From: Armatimonadota bacterium
Lineage (GTDB): Bacteria > Armatimonadota > Fimbriimonadia > Fimbriimonadales > GBS-DC
Length of the DNA: 64,000 bases
Assembly (NCBI GenBank): GCA_013359125.1
Contig: JABWCR010000001.1
Location: 1 to 64,000, forward strand
Direction: 5' to 3'
How positions within the stretch are numbered: position 1 is the stretch's first letter; every line of letters starts with the position of its first letter. The translations under genes and the position numbers were made by a program. The notes under the pieces are model-generated. The model worked only from the letters and a program-made list of their open reading frames with translations, was not told the origin of the DNA and made no database searches. Below are positions 1 through 8,499 of the stretch, one piece after another.

Positions 1-172
1 CTCCCCAAACTCTGGCGAGTTTAGGGAGGGGAGCGAAAGCCATCGGATCGGACGGGCCAGGCAGAAGCCTGGCGTTCCGAACGACGGGTGTGGGGATCGG
101 ACCGGGAGGGCGAGCGTCCCCGCGAGCCGAAGGGGAATCTGCGCGAATGTAGCACAAAACTGAGTACGAATC
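1..172 (+). repeat. Mosaic intergenic repeat, copy 1 (downstream of recR)
   Basis: This stretch is non-coding and built from modules found elsewhere in the window. Bases 1-43 are an imperfect palindrome (CTCCCCAAACTC / GAGTTTAGGGAG arms) identical over 43 bp to 36653-36695. Bases 54-82 match 39643-39671 with two differences. Bases 104-131 are the 28-bp module seen at 36754-36781 and 39610-39637. Bases 148-172 are the 25-bp module beginning TGTAGCACAA and ending ACGAATC. It ends three bases before the recR stop codon. Its left edge may lie outside the window. Function is unknown. Confidence 0.8.
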
Positions 173-174
173 GG

Positions 175-771
175 CTACATCTCGCGGCGCCATTCGAGGG
201 CGGAGGCGATGGTGGCCGCGTCGGCATAGTCCAGATCGCCGCCCACGGGCATCCCGTAGGCAATTCGAGAGACCTTGACGCCCGTCGGCTTCAGCATTCT
301 CGCCGCGTAGAGCGCGGTCGTGTCGCCCTCGACGGTAGGGCTGGTGGCAATGATCACTTCGCTCACTTCGCCGTCAGACGCCCGCGCTATTAGTTCGTTC
401 AATCGCAGTTTTTCCGGGTTCACGCCGTCTTGGGGCGATATCAGCCCGTGCAGCACGTGATAGAGCCCGTGATACTCGCCCGCCCGCTCCAGTGCCACCA
501 CATCGCGGGCGTCCGCCACCACGCAAATCTGGTCGCGCCTTCGTCCGGGCGATTGGCAGATCTCGCACACGGCGCCCTCGGCCAAAAAACCGCACAGCGT
601 ACAAAACCCGACTGTCGAGCGCATGGTCAGCAGTTCTTCGGCAAACTCTTGAATCTCCTCGACTGGGCGGCGCAACAGAAAGAGCGCCAGGCGCTGGGCC
701 GATTTGGGACCCACGCCCGGCAGGTTCTCCAATCGGCGCGTCAGTCGCTCCAGAGTGCGGGGAAAGAGCAT
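175..771 (-). CDS. recR: Recombination mediator RecR
   Basis: This is the 198-aa RecR of the RecFOR pathway, which helps load RecA at single-stranded gaps. A helix-hairpin-helix lies at residues 15-34 (LPGVGPKSAQR). A four-cysteine zinc site follows (C57, C60, C69, C72), then a Toprim domain from about residue 80 (ICVVADARD). The C-terminus carries the usual YGMPVGGDLDYAD segment. Length is normal for the family. It follows ybaB with a 12-bp gap on the same strand, the conserved ybaB-recR order. Confidence 0.97.
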   Translation of the reverse strand: MLFPRTLERLTRRLENLPGVGPKSAQRLALFLLRRPVEEIQEFAEELLTMRSTVGFCTLCGFLAEGAVCEICQSPGRRRDQICVVADARDVVALERAGEYHGLYHVLHGLISPQDGVNPEKLRLNELIARASDGEVSEVIIATSPTVEGDTTALYAARMLKPTGVKVSRIAYGMPVGGDLDYADAATIASALEWRREM

Positions 772-783
772 TCTGCGCGGGCG

Positions 784-1122
784 CTAGAAAGGCAGGCCGC
801 CGCCTAATCCGCCGGTCAGCGCGCTCGTCCTTTCGGCTCTCACTTTTTCGGCGTTGGATTGCGCTTCGCGCACCGCGCCCACTATCAGGTCTTGCAGCAT
901 CTCCACGTCGTCCGGGTCTACGGCATCCGGCTGGATAGAGAGCGCCACCAGTTCGCCCTTGCCGCTGACGGTCGCTTTGACGACGCCTCCGCCGGCAGTA
1001 GCCTCCACGCGCTCTGCGTCCAATTCTTCTTCCAGGCGCTGCGCGTCTTCCATCATCTTCTGCGCCTGTTTCATCAGGTCTTGCATATTGCCCATTCCGC
1101 CGGGCAGCTTTGGCATTTTCAT
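784..1122 (-). CDS. ybaB: YbaB/EbfC family nucleoid-associated protein
   Basis: This is a 112-aa small DNA-binding protein of the YbaB/EbfC family. It has the family's Gly/Met-rich N-terminus (MPKLPGGMGNMQDLMKQAQK), a long acidic helix and a short beta core (GGGVVKATVSGKGELVALSI). The start at 1122 is chosen because GGGAGG stands 6 nt before that ATG; an in-frame ATG at 1191 has no such site and would add 23 unrelated residues. It is the first gene of the ybaB-recR unit and is divergent from tpiA. Confidence 0.93.
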   Translation of the reverse strand: MKMPKLPGGMGNMQDLMKQAQKMMEDAQRLEEELDAERVEATAGGGVVKATVSGKGELVALSIQPDAVDPDDVEMLQDLIVGAVREAQSNAEKVRAERTSALTGGLGGGLPF

Positions 1123-1224
1123 GGTCGTCCTCCCGAGAGTTCGTTCAGATTTATACCCCGAACGGCCTCTCTCTCGAAGGATTCTTGCCAATGTCGCATA
1201 ATAACGCTAACAGGAGACCCTTCT

Positions 1225-2010
1225 ATGAGGAAGCGCTTGATCGCCGGAAACTGGAAGATGCATCTGACCCCGCCCGAGGCCGCGGCCTATGCCGAGCAGC
1301 TCTTGCGCCACATTCCGGACCTGGATCACCAGGATGTGGCCGTTTGTCCGGCGTTCCCGGCGTTGGGCGCGGTCTCGTCGGTCTTGTCGGGCACGCACAT
1401 CGGACTGGGAGCGCAGAACCTGTTTTGGAAGGAGCAGGGCGCCTACACGGGGCAAGTCTCGCCCTCGATGATCGTCAGTTGCGGTTGTCGGTATGTCATA
1501 TTAGGGCACAGCGAGACGCGGGGGCGGTTCGGCAAAACGGACAGCGAGGACGATTTGGCCTACTTTGCCGAGAGCGACGCGACGATCAACCGCAAGATAA
1601 AGGCGGCTTTGCCGCACGGTTTGACGCCGATTTTGTGCGTCGGTGAAACTTTATCCGAGCGAGAATCTGTCAAAACGGATGAGGTTATCGCGAATCAGTT
1701 GGAAGGCGCGCTGGCAGGGATCGACGGCGAGGAACTCTATGGCCTGGTCGTGGCGTATGAACCTGTGTGGGCTATCGGCACGGGCCAAGCGTGCGAGCCG
1801 GACGAGGCGGAGCGGATTTGCGGGCAGATTCGGGCAAAACTGGCAGATATGCTTGGAACCGAATGCGCCGAGTCTTGCCGGACGCTTTATGGCGGCAGCG
1901 TGAACGGCGCCAATGCGGGTTCGTACTTAAAACTGCCCAGTGTGGACGGGGCTCTGGTAGGCGGCGCGAGTCTGAAGTCCGAGGAGTTTGCTCGCATTGC
2001 AATAAGTTAA
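1225..2010 (+). CDS. tpiA: Triosephosphate isomerase
   Basis: The 261-aa enzyme interconverts dihydroxyacetone phosphate and glyceraldehyde 3-phosphate. The catalytic residues are visible: N9 and K11 (GNWKMH), H95 (ILGHSETR) and E179 (AYEPVWAIGTG). The phosphate-binding YGGSVN and GALVGGASL segments close the barrel. The ATG at 1225 follows AGGAGACCC; longer in-frame extensions run into the ybaB promoter. Compared with common TIMs it has about 12 extra residues after the H95 helix (around 106-117, SEDDLAYFAES), which may be a lineage trait. It heads a unit with ugd, a TPR gene and argD. Confidence 0.97.
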   Translation: MRKRLIAGNWKMHLTPPEAAAYAEQLLRHIPDLDHQDVAVCPAFPALGAVSSVLSGTHIGLGAQNLFWKEQGAYTGQVSPSMIVSCGCRYVILGHSETRGRFGKTDSEDDLAYFAESDATINRKIKAALPHGLTPILCVGETLSERESVKTDEVIANQLEGALAGIDGEELYGLVVAYEPVWAIGTGQACEPDEAERICGQIRAKLADMLGTECAESCRTLYGGSVNGANAGSYLKLPSVDGALVGGASLKSEEFARIAIS

Positions 2011-2053
2011 AAGAACGGGAATGCCGACAATCAATTAGCGTGGAGGAGCGTTT

Positions 2054-3385
2054 ATGAACATCGCTGTCTTGGGCAGCGGTTACGTGGGCTTGGTTACGGG
2101 CGTTGTTTTTGCAGACTTGGGCAACGATGTCTGGTGCGTGGATACCGATCCGGCCAAGGTCGAGGCGATCAATGCGGGCCGGGCGCCTTTCTTCGAACCG
2201 AGCATTGAAGAGTTCCTTCAGCGCAACTTGGCCGAGGGCCGATTGCGAGCGACCACCGATGTGGACGGGGCTGTGGCCAAGTCCTCGGTCGTTTTCATCA
2301 CCGTAGGCACGCCTCCCCGCGATACTGGAGAGCCCGATCTTCGATATGTCGAAGAAGCCGCGGCAACGATCGGACGAAATCTAAACGATTACAAGATCAT
2401 TGTAACAAAGTCCACCGTGCCGGTAGGCACAGGCGACTATGTGCGGCGGATCATCGAGAAGCATCGCACCGACAGCATCGATTTTGATGTGGTTTCGAAC
2501 CCAGAGTTCCTGCGAGAAGGCTCCGCCATTTACGACACGCTTTATCCCGATCGAATCGTGATCGGCGCGGACAATCAGCGCGCGGCGCTGCGGATCGTCG
2601 AACTCTATGCGCCGCTCGAAAGGCCGATGATCATAACCAACCTGCCGACCGCGGAGATCATCAAGTACGCCTCCAACATCTTCTTGGCCATGAAGATCAG
2701 CTTTGTCAACACCATTGCCGACCTGTGCGAGCGCGTAGGCGCGGACATTACGCAAGTGGCCAAGGGCATGGGTGCGGACAGTCGGATCGGCAATCAGTTC
2801 TTGCAGGCCGGGCTCGGTTTTGGCGGCTCCTGCTTCCCCAAAGACTTGAAGGCTCTCATTCACTCGGCCGAGATGTTAGGCGTGGACGTTACCTTGATGC
2901 GCTCCATATTGGAGATCAACGACCGCCGTCCGGCGGAGTTCGTGGACCGCATGGTGGCGGATATGAACGGCTTGGACGGCAAGACCATAGCCGTGCTAGG
3001 GCTGGCCTTTAAGCCCAACACCGACGACGTGCGCGATGCTCGGTCGATCGAGATCATTCGGGAGCTGTTAAAGCGCGGCGCAAAGGTTCGGGCCTATGAT
3101 CCGGCGGCAACGGTAAATATGCAGGAGATTCTTCCGAAGATTACATATTGTAGAAACTCGTACGACGCGGCGGAAGGCGCAGACGCTCTCGTGCTGATCA
3201 CCGAGTGGAACGAGTTTAAACAGTTGAACATGGAGCGGATCAAGAAAGTCATGCGGCAGCCGTATCTATTCGATGGGCGGAACATCTACGATCCGGTGCG
3301 CATGAGCAAGATCGGATTCCATTATCGCGGCATTGGGCGGCTCGCAGACGCACCTATACACGCCCACGCCGTGCAGCACATTTAG
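2054..3385 (+). CDS. ugd: UDP-glucose 6-dehydrogenase
   Basis: The 443-aa enzyme oxidises UDP-glucose to UDP-glucuronate for polysaccharide synthesis. The N-terminal Rossmann motif is AVLGSGYVGLVTG. The central domain carries EIIKYASNIFLAMK, and the catalytic cysteine is C260 in GFGGSCFPKDLKAL. The C-terminal UDP-binding domain has AVLGLAFKPNTDDVRDARS. Length matches the bacterial family. A GGAGG site precedes the ATG by a few bases. A GDP-mannose dehydrogenase is the nearest alternative, but the sequence pattern favours UDP-glucose. Confidence 0.94.
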   Translation: MNIAVLGSGYVGLVTGVVFADLGNDVWCVDTDPAKVEAINAGRAPFFEPSIEEFLQRNLAEGRLRATTDVDGAVAKSSVVFITVGTPPRDTGEPDLRYVEEAAATIGRNLNDYKIIVTKSTVPVGTGDYVRRIIEKHRTDSIDFDVVSNPEFLREGSAIYDTLYPDRIVIGADNQRAALRIVELYAPLERPMIITNLPTAEIIKYASNIFLAMKISFVNTIADLCERVGADITQVAKGMGADSRIGNQFLQAGLGFGGSCFPKDLKALIHSAEMLGVDVTLMRSILEINDRRPAEFVDRMVADMNGLDGKTIAVLGLAFKPNTDDVRDARSIEIIRELLKRGAKVRAYDPAATVNMQEILPKITYCRNSYDAAEGADALVLITEWNEFKQLNMERIKKVMRQPYLFDGRNIYDPVRMSKIGFHYRGIGRLADAPIHAHAVQHI

Positions 3386-3396
3386 GGAGGCATCAG

Positions 3397-4314
3397 ATGT
3401 CTTTTTTTCAGCGCTTCTTTGGGCAAGGTCGCAGTCCGGCCTACGATGAGGGGATCAAGCTTTTTGACGCTCAGCGCTTCTCGGACGCGCTGCCGCTGTT
3501 CCAACAGGCTGCATCGGAAGCCAAGGATCGCATGGTGGCCAAATTAGCCCGATTCTATGTGGCCGAGACGCATACGCACCTGGGGCAGACTTGCTTTAAG
3601 CACGGACAGTACGATCAGGCGGAGAAGCACTTCCTGCAAGCGCTGGAGATTCAGCCTCAATACGCCGACCTGCACTTTCAGCGCGCCGATGCCCTGAGGC
3701 GACTGAAGCGGTTTGAGGACGCTCAAACCCACCTGAACGAAGCGCTGAGCATCAATCCGCAGTTTGCCAAGGCGATGCTTTGCGACGCATTGCTAAAGTA
3801 CGAGTCGGGCGATCGAGAGACTGGCCTTCAGCGTCTGTACGAGGCGATGGCGGTCGAGCCTTCGTTTAAGAACGGCCGATTCTCCGAGGCGCTTTCGTTG
3901 CACGAGGCAGATCGGTACGAAGAAGCCCTCTCCGTTTTCGAGACCATCCCGTGCGCCGCGGCGGACGACGCTCTGGTCCATGCCCAGCGAGGCGATGCTT
4001 TCTACCGTCAGCGCAACTTCGAAGAGGCGGCGGACGAATATCGGCGCGCCTTGGCGCTGAGCCCCGACTATGCCGACATTCGCAATCACTACGGCATGGC
4101 GCTGGCCGCGCTGGGAAAGGAGCTCGAGGCGATTGCTGAGTTTGAGCGGGCGGTCGAGATCAACCCGAAATTTGTGGACGCGCGCCTCAACCTGGCTATC
4201 ACCCTTCGCGATCAGGGTAGACTCGAGGAGGCGAAGAGGCACTTCGAGGTCGTGTTAGAGCTCGAGCCGGACAATCCGCTCGCTCGGCACAATTTAGACT
4301 CCTTCGCCGCCTGA
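3397..4314 (+). CDS. Tetratricopeptide-repeat protein
   Basis: This 305-aa protein is composed almost entirely of TPR helices (for example YDQAEKHFLQALEIQPQYAD, FEDAQTHLNEALSINPQFA, LEEAKRHFEVVLELEPDNP). It has no signal peptide or membrane segment, so it is probably a cytoplasmic scaffold. GGGAGG stands 6-7 nt before the ATG, and only 11 nt separate it from ugd, so the two are co-transcribed. Partner and role are unknown. Confidence 0.85.
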   Translation: MSFFQRFFGQGRSPAYDEGIKLFDAQRFSDALPLFQQAASEAKDRMVAKLARFYVAETHTHLGQTCFKHGQYDQAEKHFLQALEIQPQYADLHFQRADALRRLKRFEDAQTHLNEALSINPQFAKAMLCDALLKYESGDRETGLQRLYEAMAVEPSFKNGRFSEALSLHEADRYEEALSVFETIPCAAADDALVHAQRGDAFYRQRNFEEAADEYRRALALSPDYADIRNHYGMALAALGKELEAIAEFERAVEINPKFVDARLNLAITLRDQGRLEEAKRHFEVVLELEPDNPLARHNLDSFAA

Positions 4315-4323
4315 AGGAGGAAC

Positions 4324-5532
4324 ATGCTCGACGTTAAGACAGCCCAGTCGGTCGGCGAGATCGACCAGCAATGGGTGATGGGGACCTATTTGCGCCAGGC
4401 GCCGCTCTTTGTGAGGGGCGAGGGTGCTCGCCTTTACGACTCCGAAGGCAAGGAATATCTCGATTTCATTGCCGGAGTCGCCGTCTGCAGCATCGGCCAC
4501 TGTCACCCAAGATTGGTCGATGCGATCTCGCGCCAAGCCGCAACCCTGATGCACGTCAGCAATCTCTATCTGACGGAGCCCCAGGCGAAATTGGCGGAAA
4601 AACTCTGCGCCATATCGGGCATGGACAAGGTCTTCTACGTTAACAGCGGCGCAGAGGCCGTGGAGACCTCTATCAAGATCGCGCGCAAACACGCCCAGAC
4701 CCGGAGCATCGAGGAGCCGGAGATCATCGCCTTTCACGGCGCGTTTCATGGTCGATCCATGGGCGCGCTGTCGGCAACCGCGCAGCCCAAGTATCAGGAC
4801 CCTTTCAAGCCGTTGCTTCCAGGCTTTCGATACGTCGATCCGAACGACGCCCGCGCATTGAACGAGGCTTTCAATGCCAATACCTGCGCGGTTTTGGTCG
4901 AGCCGATCCAAGGAGAGAGCGGGGTCAGGCCGATCAACCCGCTAATCCTGCACGAGGCCCGCGCACTGTGCGACAAGCATGGGGCGCTGCTGATTTTGGA
5001 CGAGATTCAATGCGGGATGGGGCGCACCGGTCGATGGTTCGTTTGCCAAAAGTTAGGCATAGCGCCTGACTTAATGACGGTGGCCAAGGGCTTGGGAGGG
5101 GGATTCCCGATCGGCGCCTGCTTGGCGAGAGGAGAAGTTGCCGATCTGCTGAAGCCGGGAGAGCACGGCTCGACCTTTGGCGGCAACGCGCTGGCCTGTA
5201 CAGCGGCTCTGGCGGTCATTGAGACTATCGAGCAAGAGAACCTGCTTGTCAGCGCAGAACGAGTCGGCCATGAGCTTCAATCGGGGCTCAAAAAGCTGAC
5301 AGCGGCTGGCTTGCCCATATCGCAGGTGCGCGGCGCCGGGCTTCTCATTGGCATCGGTCTTACTCGCCCGATTGCTAAAGCCGTCTGCAAGGCTGCGTTA
5401 GAGCGCGGATTATTGGTGAATCCGGTCGGCGAGGATACGATTCGCATGGCGCCGCCGCTGATCATAACCGAGCGCGATGTCGCTCAAGCGATGGACATTC
5501 TGCAGGCGGCGTTCTCCGCGGTTTCTGATTGA
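4324..5532 (+). CDS. argD: Acetylornithine aminotransferase (class III, PLP)
   Basis: The 402-aa enzyme transfers the amino group from glutamate to N-acetylglutamate semialdehyde in arginine synthesis, possibly also acting in lysine synthesis. PLP contacts are visible: the SGAEAVETSIKIAR phosphate site, D226-E227 in ILDEIQCGMGRTG, and the Schiff-base lysine K255 in LMTVAKGLGGGFPIG. GSTFGGNALAC is the second-subunit phosphate motif. AAGGAGG precedes the ATG closely. argJ of the same pathway lies about 21 kb away, so arginine genes are scattered. Its stop is 1 nt from the stop of the opposing gene. Confidence 0.93.
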   Translation: MLDVKTAQSVGEIDQQWVMGTYLRQAPLFVRGEGARLYDSEGKEYLDFIAGVAVCSIGHCHPRLVDAISRQAATLMHVSNLYLTEPQAKLAEKLCAISGMDKVFYVNSGAEAVETSIKIARKHAQTRSIEEPEIIAFHGAFHGRSMGALSATAQPKYQDPFKPLLPGFRYVDPNDARALNEAFNANTCAVLVEPIQGESGVRPINPLILHEARALCDKHGALLILDEIQCGMGRTGRWFVCQKLGIAPDLMTVAKGLGGGFPIGACLARGEVADLLKPGEHGSTFGGNALACTAALAVIETIEQENLLVSAERVGHELQSGLKKLTAAGLPISQVRGAGLLIGIGLTRPIAKAVCKAALERGLLVNPVGEDTIRMAPPLIITERDVAQAMDILQAAFSAVSD

Positions 5533-5533
5533 A

Positions 5534-6724
5534 TCAATCGGGCCATTTTAAAAGCAGCCTGACGCGGACCCTTGTCAACGGGTCGCTCGTCGCGTAAAAA
5601 TCGATCTCGACCAGATTGCCGAGCGGTTCGGTGTCCGATGGATAAACCGCTTTGACATAAATCGTCTGGCTTTCGCCGGGGCTCAGCGATCGAGCAGGGT
5701 TGGGCGAAATGCTGACCAGCCAGCCCGAGTTGGCCGCTTGCGCCGCATAGTGGGCCGGCTCGCGCGCCGTGTTGGCAAGTTGTAGCGCGATTTCGCCTCG
5801 AGATTTTTTTATAATCTGGACTTCGGCCGATGACGGTTGCACAACGAGGCCGGGATTGGATTGTCGAACGACCTCGGCGCTGTTGGGCGCGCTCCAGACG
5901 TTTGCCGCCAAAGTCGCATCGCCCTTTAGATAAAGATTGAAAAACTCGGTCAGAAGCCTGCGCGTTATTTGAAGCTGAACCGCTCTTGAGAGCGGGCCGC
6001 TGTCGCATCCAAACGAAGAAGAATCCTCAAACCCGCAGTGCCATCCGCCTTGAATGACGGGCAGCGTCTTTGGCGCAAAACCCGCGTCGTACATTCTTTG
6101 TCCGTTGGTCGAGACGGGCACAATGGTGTCGCTGCTTCCCGAAATGAGGCTCACGGGCGCGCGAATGCCCGGCATGGCCGCAATCGCAGAGGGGTTCGTC
6201 TCCGCGGCGGCGAGGTTGGCAACCGCGCGAATCCGAGAGTCGCCCGATGCCGCCAATAGGCTGCATCCTCCGCCCATCGAGTGTCCGCTCAATCCGAATC
6301 GGTCGATCGCTAACTGGCCGAAAAGCCACGATGCGGGGTTGCCGTTTTGTTGCTCCAACCAAGTCAAACATAGCCGCATGTCGTTTGCAAAGTTCGCATG
6401 GCTTGGGAAGAGCGAGCCTTCCGACTCGGAGGCGATTACGAAATAGCCGTGCGTCGCCAGATGCTCCAAAGTCGATTGATATCTTGTAACCGGTTGCAAA
6501 AAACCGTGGCCGAACGAAATCGCCGGGTAGGGCGCGCCGTCCGACCGATACGCAGCGCCGGACCCCCTGGCGAGAGCCGGGTAGAACAGGTAGGCGGAAA
6601 ATGTGGTCGAATTGGGGCGGGCGACGGAGACTCTCTGCCATCCGGCCGCGTAAGGGCCTGGCTGCGAGAGATCGGCCCAAGAGACGGCGGGCAACAGAGC
6701 AGCGAGCAGAAGAAGAACTCTCAT
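5534..6724 (-). CDS. Secreted alpha/beta hydrolase (dienelactone/PAF-acetylhydrolase-like)
   Basis: This 396-aa protein starts with a signal peptide (MRVLLLLAALLPAVSWADL). The hydrolase core has the oxyanion strand ISFGHGFLQP and the nucleophile elbow GLSGHSMGGG (S149). D199 (SGSSDTIVP) and H229 (QGGWHCGF) complete a plausible triad. A beta-rich C-terminal extension from about residue 290 resembles a DUF11-like or CARDB-like domain. The substrate is not predictable. A TATAAT box ends 6 nt before the ATG, so the mRNA may be leaderless. It converges on argD with a 1-nt gap. Confidence 0.8.
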   Translation of the reverse strand: MRVLLLLAALLPAVSWADLSQPGPYAAGWQRVSVARPNSTTFSAYLFYPALARGSGAAYRSDGAPYPAISFGHGFLQPVTRYQSTLEHLATHGYFVIASESEGSLFPSHANFANDMRLCLTWLEQQNGNPASWLFGQLAIDRFGLSGHSMGGGCSLLAASGDSRIRAVANLAAAETNPSAIAAMPGIRAPVSLISGSSDTIVPVSTNGQRMYDAGFAPKTLPVIQGGWHCGFEDSSSFGCDSGPLSRAVQLQITRRLLTEFFNLYLKGDATLAANVWSAPNSAEVVRQSNPGLVVQPSSAEVQIIKKSRGEIALQLANTAREPAHYAAQAANSGWLVSISPNPARSLSPGESQTIYVKAVYPSDTEPLGNLVEIDFYATSDPLTRVRVRLLLKWPD

Positions 6725-6730
6725 AGGCAG

Positions 6731-6736
6731 ATTATA
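6731..6736 (-). promoter_or_regulatory. -10 box for the alpha/beta hydrolase gene
   Basis: TATAAT on the minus strand is separated by six bases (CTGCCT) from the ATG at 6724. There is no Shine-Dalgarno in between, so transcription would start at or next to the start codon. Confidence 0.6.
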
Positions 6737-6770
6737 GCCTTAGATTGGAACCAAAAGCGGCCAAGGATGG

Positions 6771-6776
6771 TATAAT
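6771..6776 (+). promoter_or_regulatory. -10 box of the ssrA promoter
   Basis: TATAAT lies 8 nt before the first base of mature tmRNA (6785), consistent with transcription starting at or just before the mature 5' end. No convincing -35 hexamer is seen at 17 bp. Confidence 0.65.
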
Positions 6777-6784
6777 TATGTTGC

Positions 6785-7133
6785 GGGGGCGTCAGGGTTC
6801 GACAGAGACGCTTCAGGCGCAGGTTGCGAGCCGAGGCGCCGCTGGCCTCGTAAAAAAGCGGCAAACAAGAAGTGCGAATAACTATGCACTCGCTGCCTAA
6901 TTAAGGCAGCCGTCTCGCTGTGCCCCGGTCGGCCGGGTACGGCTCAGGCGTGAAAAAGGTCGACTTGCTTCCAAAGGCTCGGCTCTTGGCCCAGGAAGGA
7001 GATCAAGAGGGCTGGCGACGCAAAGCCCCGTTCGTCGGGACAGCGGCGCGAGACAATAAAGGCGATCTACGCTCGTAGAGGCTTGCGAATCTGACGGCTT
7101 TGGAAGGGGGTTCAATTCCCCCCGCCTCCACCA
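6785..7133 (+). ncRNA. ssrA: Transfer-messenger RNA (tmRNA)
   Basis: This 349-nt RNA rescues stalled ribosomes and tags the nascent peptide. The 5' acceptor arm GGGGGCG (6785-6791) pairs with CGCCTCC before the encoded CCA at 7131-7133. GGGTTCGAC follows the 5' arm and GGTTCAATTCC is the T-arm. Pseudoknot 1 is visible: GAGGC/GCCTC (6833-6837 with 6845-6849) and GCCGCT/AGCGGC (6838-6843 with 6857-6862). Eleven bases later, GCG at 6874 is the likely resume codon, giving the tag ANNYALAA and a TAA stop at 6898-6900. The tag is 8 residues, shorter than the 10 of E. coli. Confidence 0.96.
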
Positions 7134-7144
7134 ATCTTCCGCCT

Positions 7145-7387
7145 TTACATCCGGCAGATTACGTCCAGTACCACGTCGCGCACGCCCTGCTTCTGGCGCA
7201 AAATGCGACGGATCAGCTCCATCTCGGCCTTTAGATCGAAACTGTGGCCGCGAATGCCGCGCACCGTGCCCCTCATATAGACCACGCCGTGCATCACCAT
7301 CACGTCCATCAGAGAGGTATCGACGTGTCGTTTCGAAACTTCTCGCAAAACCATCCTTCTGATTTCAGCATCGCCTCCAGCTGCCAT
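7145..7387 (-). CDS. Small BON-like protein, unknown function
   Basis: This 80-aa protein has an N-terminal helix (AEIRRMVLREVSKRHVD) and then two beta hairpins (VMVMHGVVYMRGTVRG; KQGVRDVVLDVI) separated by a helix. The arrangement resembles a BON domain, a fold that often binds phospholipid or partner proteins. There is no signal peptide. AGGTG precedes the ATG by 7 nt. It ends 11 bp from the tmRNA 3' end on the opposite strand. Fold and function are inference. Confidence 0.65.
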   Translation of the reverse strand: MAAGGDAEIRRMVLREVSKRHVDTSLMDVMVMHGVVYMRGTVRGIRGHSFDLKAEMELIRRILRQKQGVRDVVLDVICRM

Positions 7388-7429
7388 GTCTCTTCACCTC
7401 TGTACAGATGATAGCACGGATTGGCCCAA

Positions 7430-8494
7430 TTACCACTCGGCAAATCGCACGGAATAGATCGGCGGGAGGTAGTTGCTCAGACATTTCCAACTTTCGCCTC
7501 CGTCCGTCGTGTAAAACGCGTTCCCTGTCGTGGTGCCAAACGCCAAGTGATCGCCCTTCAAATCAAGCGCATGTCGATAGACAATGTCGTACGCGCCTTG
7601 TTGGGGCAGGCCGTTGCTCAATGTCTGCCAGGACTGTCCGCCGTCGCGCGTACGGGCGATACAGATTCCCCGTTCGTAGGCCACGCGCACCTCGTCGCTC
7701 TTAGCCGGAGCCACATATGCAATATCGGGATCGTTGGCGTCCACACAGATAGGGAAGCCAAAATGCGCCGCATCGCCCGGCGTCGATACGCGGGACCAAG
7801 AGGCGCCCGCATCGTCCGAACGAAAGATGCCGCAATGGTTCTGCTGCCACATGCGCGACGGATCGGAAGGGGCGGCGACCAACAAGTGCGGATCGTGCCC
7901 CAGTTCGGCATGGGGGTCGGGCAAAAACTCTGCCAGCAAACCCTTGTTCTTGGCCGCCCATGTCTCTCCGCCGTCATAAGTCTCGTAAACGCCCGCGCAA
8001 CTGACGCCGATGTAAAGATGATCGGGGTTCGCTTCGTCCACCACGACCGAATGAATGCCGGGGTCGTCGCGTCCGCCTCCAAACCAATGCTTGCCGTCCT
8101 TCTCCTTCTGCGCCCATTGGCCTGGGCAGAGGCTCCAATTGTCCCCGCCGTCGTTCGTAATGAACAGGCCCCCAGGACAAGTGCCCATGTACAGCCGATC
8201 GGGTTTGCTTTTTGGTCCGGGCTGGATGACCCACTGATAGGTCAGTTTTGTGCCCGTTTCTTCGGGATAGGCCGGTGTCGGAACTTCCTCCCAACTCGCG
8301 CCATAATCTCTCGAGCGTACTAACTTTGGCCCCCAATGCTCGTGGCTGGGCGCCGCCCACAGCGTGTGGTTCCGGTCGTCATAGCAGGCGTAAGAAACCG
8401 GATCGCCGACATACGCCTCGCTCTCCATCCGCCATTGACCGTCAAACCCGTATATCTGAACGCCTTTGCGCGTCCCAATAATCATCCTCAGCAT
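7430..8494 (-). CDS. BNR/sialidase-like beta-propeller protein
   Basis: This 354-aa protein carries repeated Asp-box/BNR motifs, for example SRDYGASWEEV, TNDGGDNWSLC, TYDGGETWAA, SDDAGASWSRV, TRDGGQSWQTL and TTDGGESWKCL. That is about six propeller blades, like sialidase or VPS10 folds. No signal peptide is seen, so it is probably cytoplasmic. Its GGGAGG site overlaps the end of the MoaD-like gene upstream (6-bp gap between genes), so translation is probably coupled. Typical sialidase catalytic residues were not identified, and true sialidase activity is doubtful. Confidence 0.8.
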   Translation of the reverse strand: MLRMIIGTRKGVQIYGFDGQWRMESEAYVGDPVSYACYDDRNHTLWAAPSHEHWGPKLVRSRDYGASWEEVPTPAYPEETGTKLTYQWVIQPGPKSKPDRLYMGTCPGGLFITNDGGDNWSLCPGQWAQKEKDGKHWFGGGRDDPGIHSVVVDEANPDHLYIGVSCAGVYETYDGGETWAAKNKGLLAEFLPDPHAELGHDPHLLVAAPSDPSRMWQQNHCGIFRSDDAGASWSRVSTPGDAAHFGFPICVDANDPDIAYVAPAKSDEVRVAYERGICIARTRDGGQSWQTLSNGLPQQGAYDIVYRHALDLKGDHLAFGTTTGNAFYTTDGGESWKCLSNYLPPIYSVRFAEW

Positions 8495-8499
8495 TCCCG

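Noticed and set aside
88-393. 101-codon plus-strand frame at the left end, and similar frames at 26376-26688, 36631-36897 and 39453-39707
   Set aside because: They share peptides such as REGERPREP or ASVPASR that are translations of the repeat modules, not conserved proteins.
7430-8494. Genuine sialidase
   Set aside because: Asp-box repeats are present, but no signal peptide and no FRIP or arginine triad pattern could be recognised.
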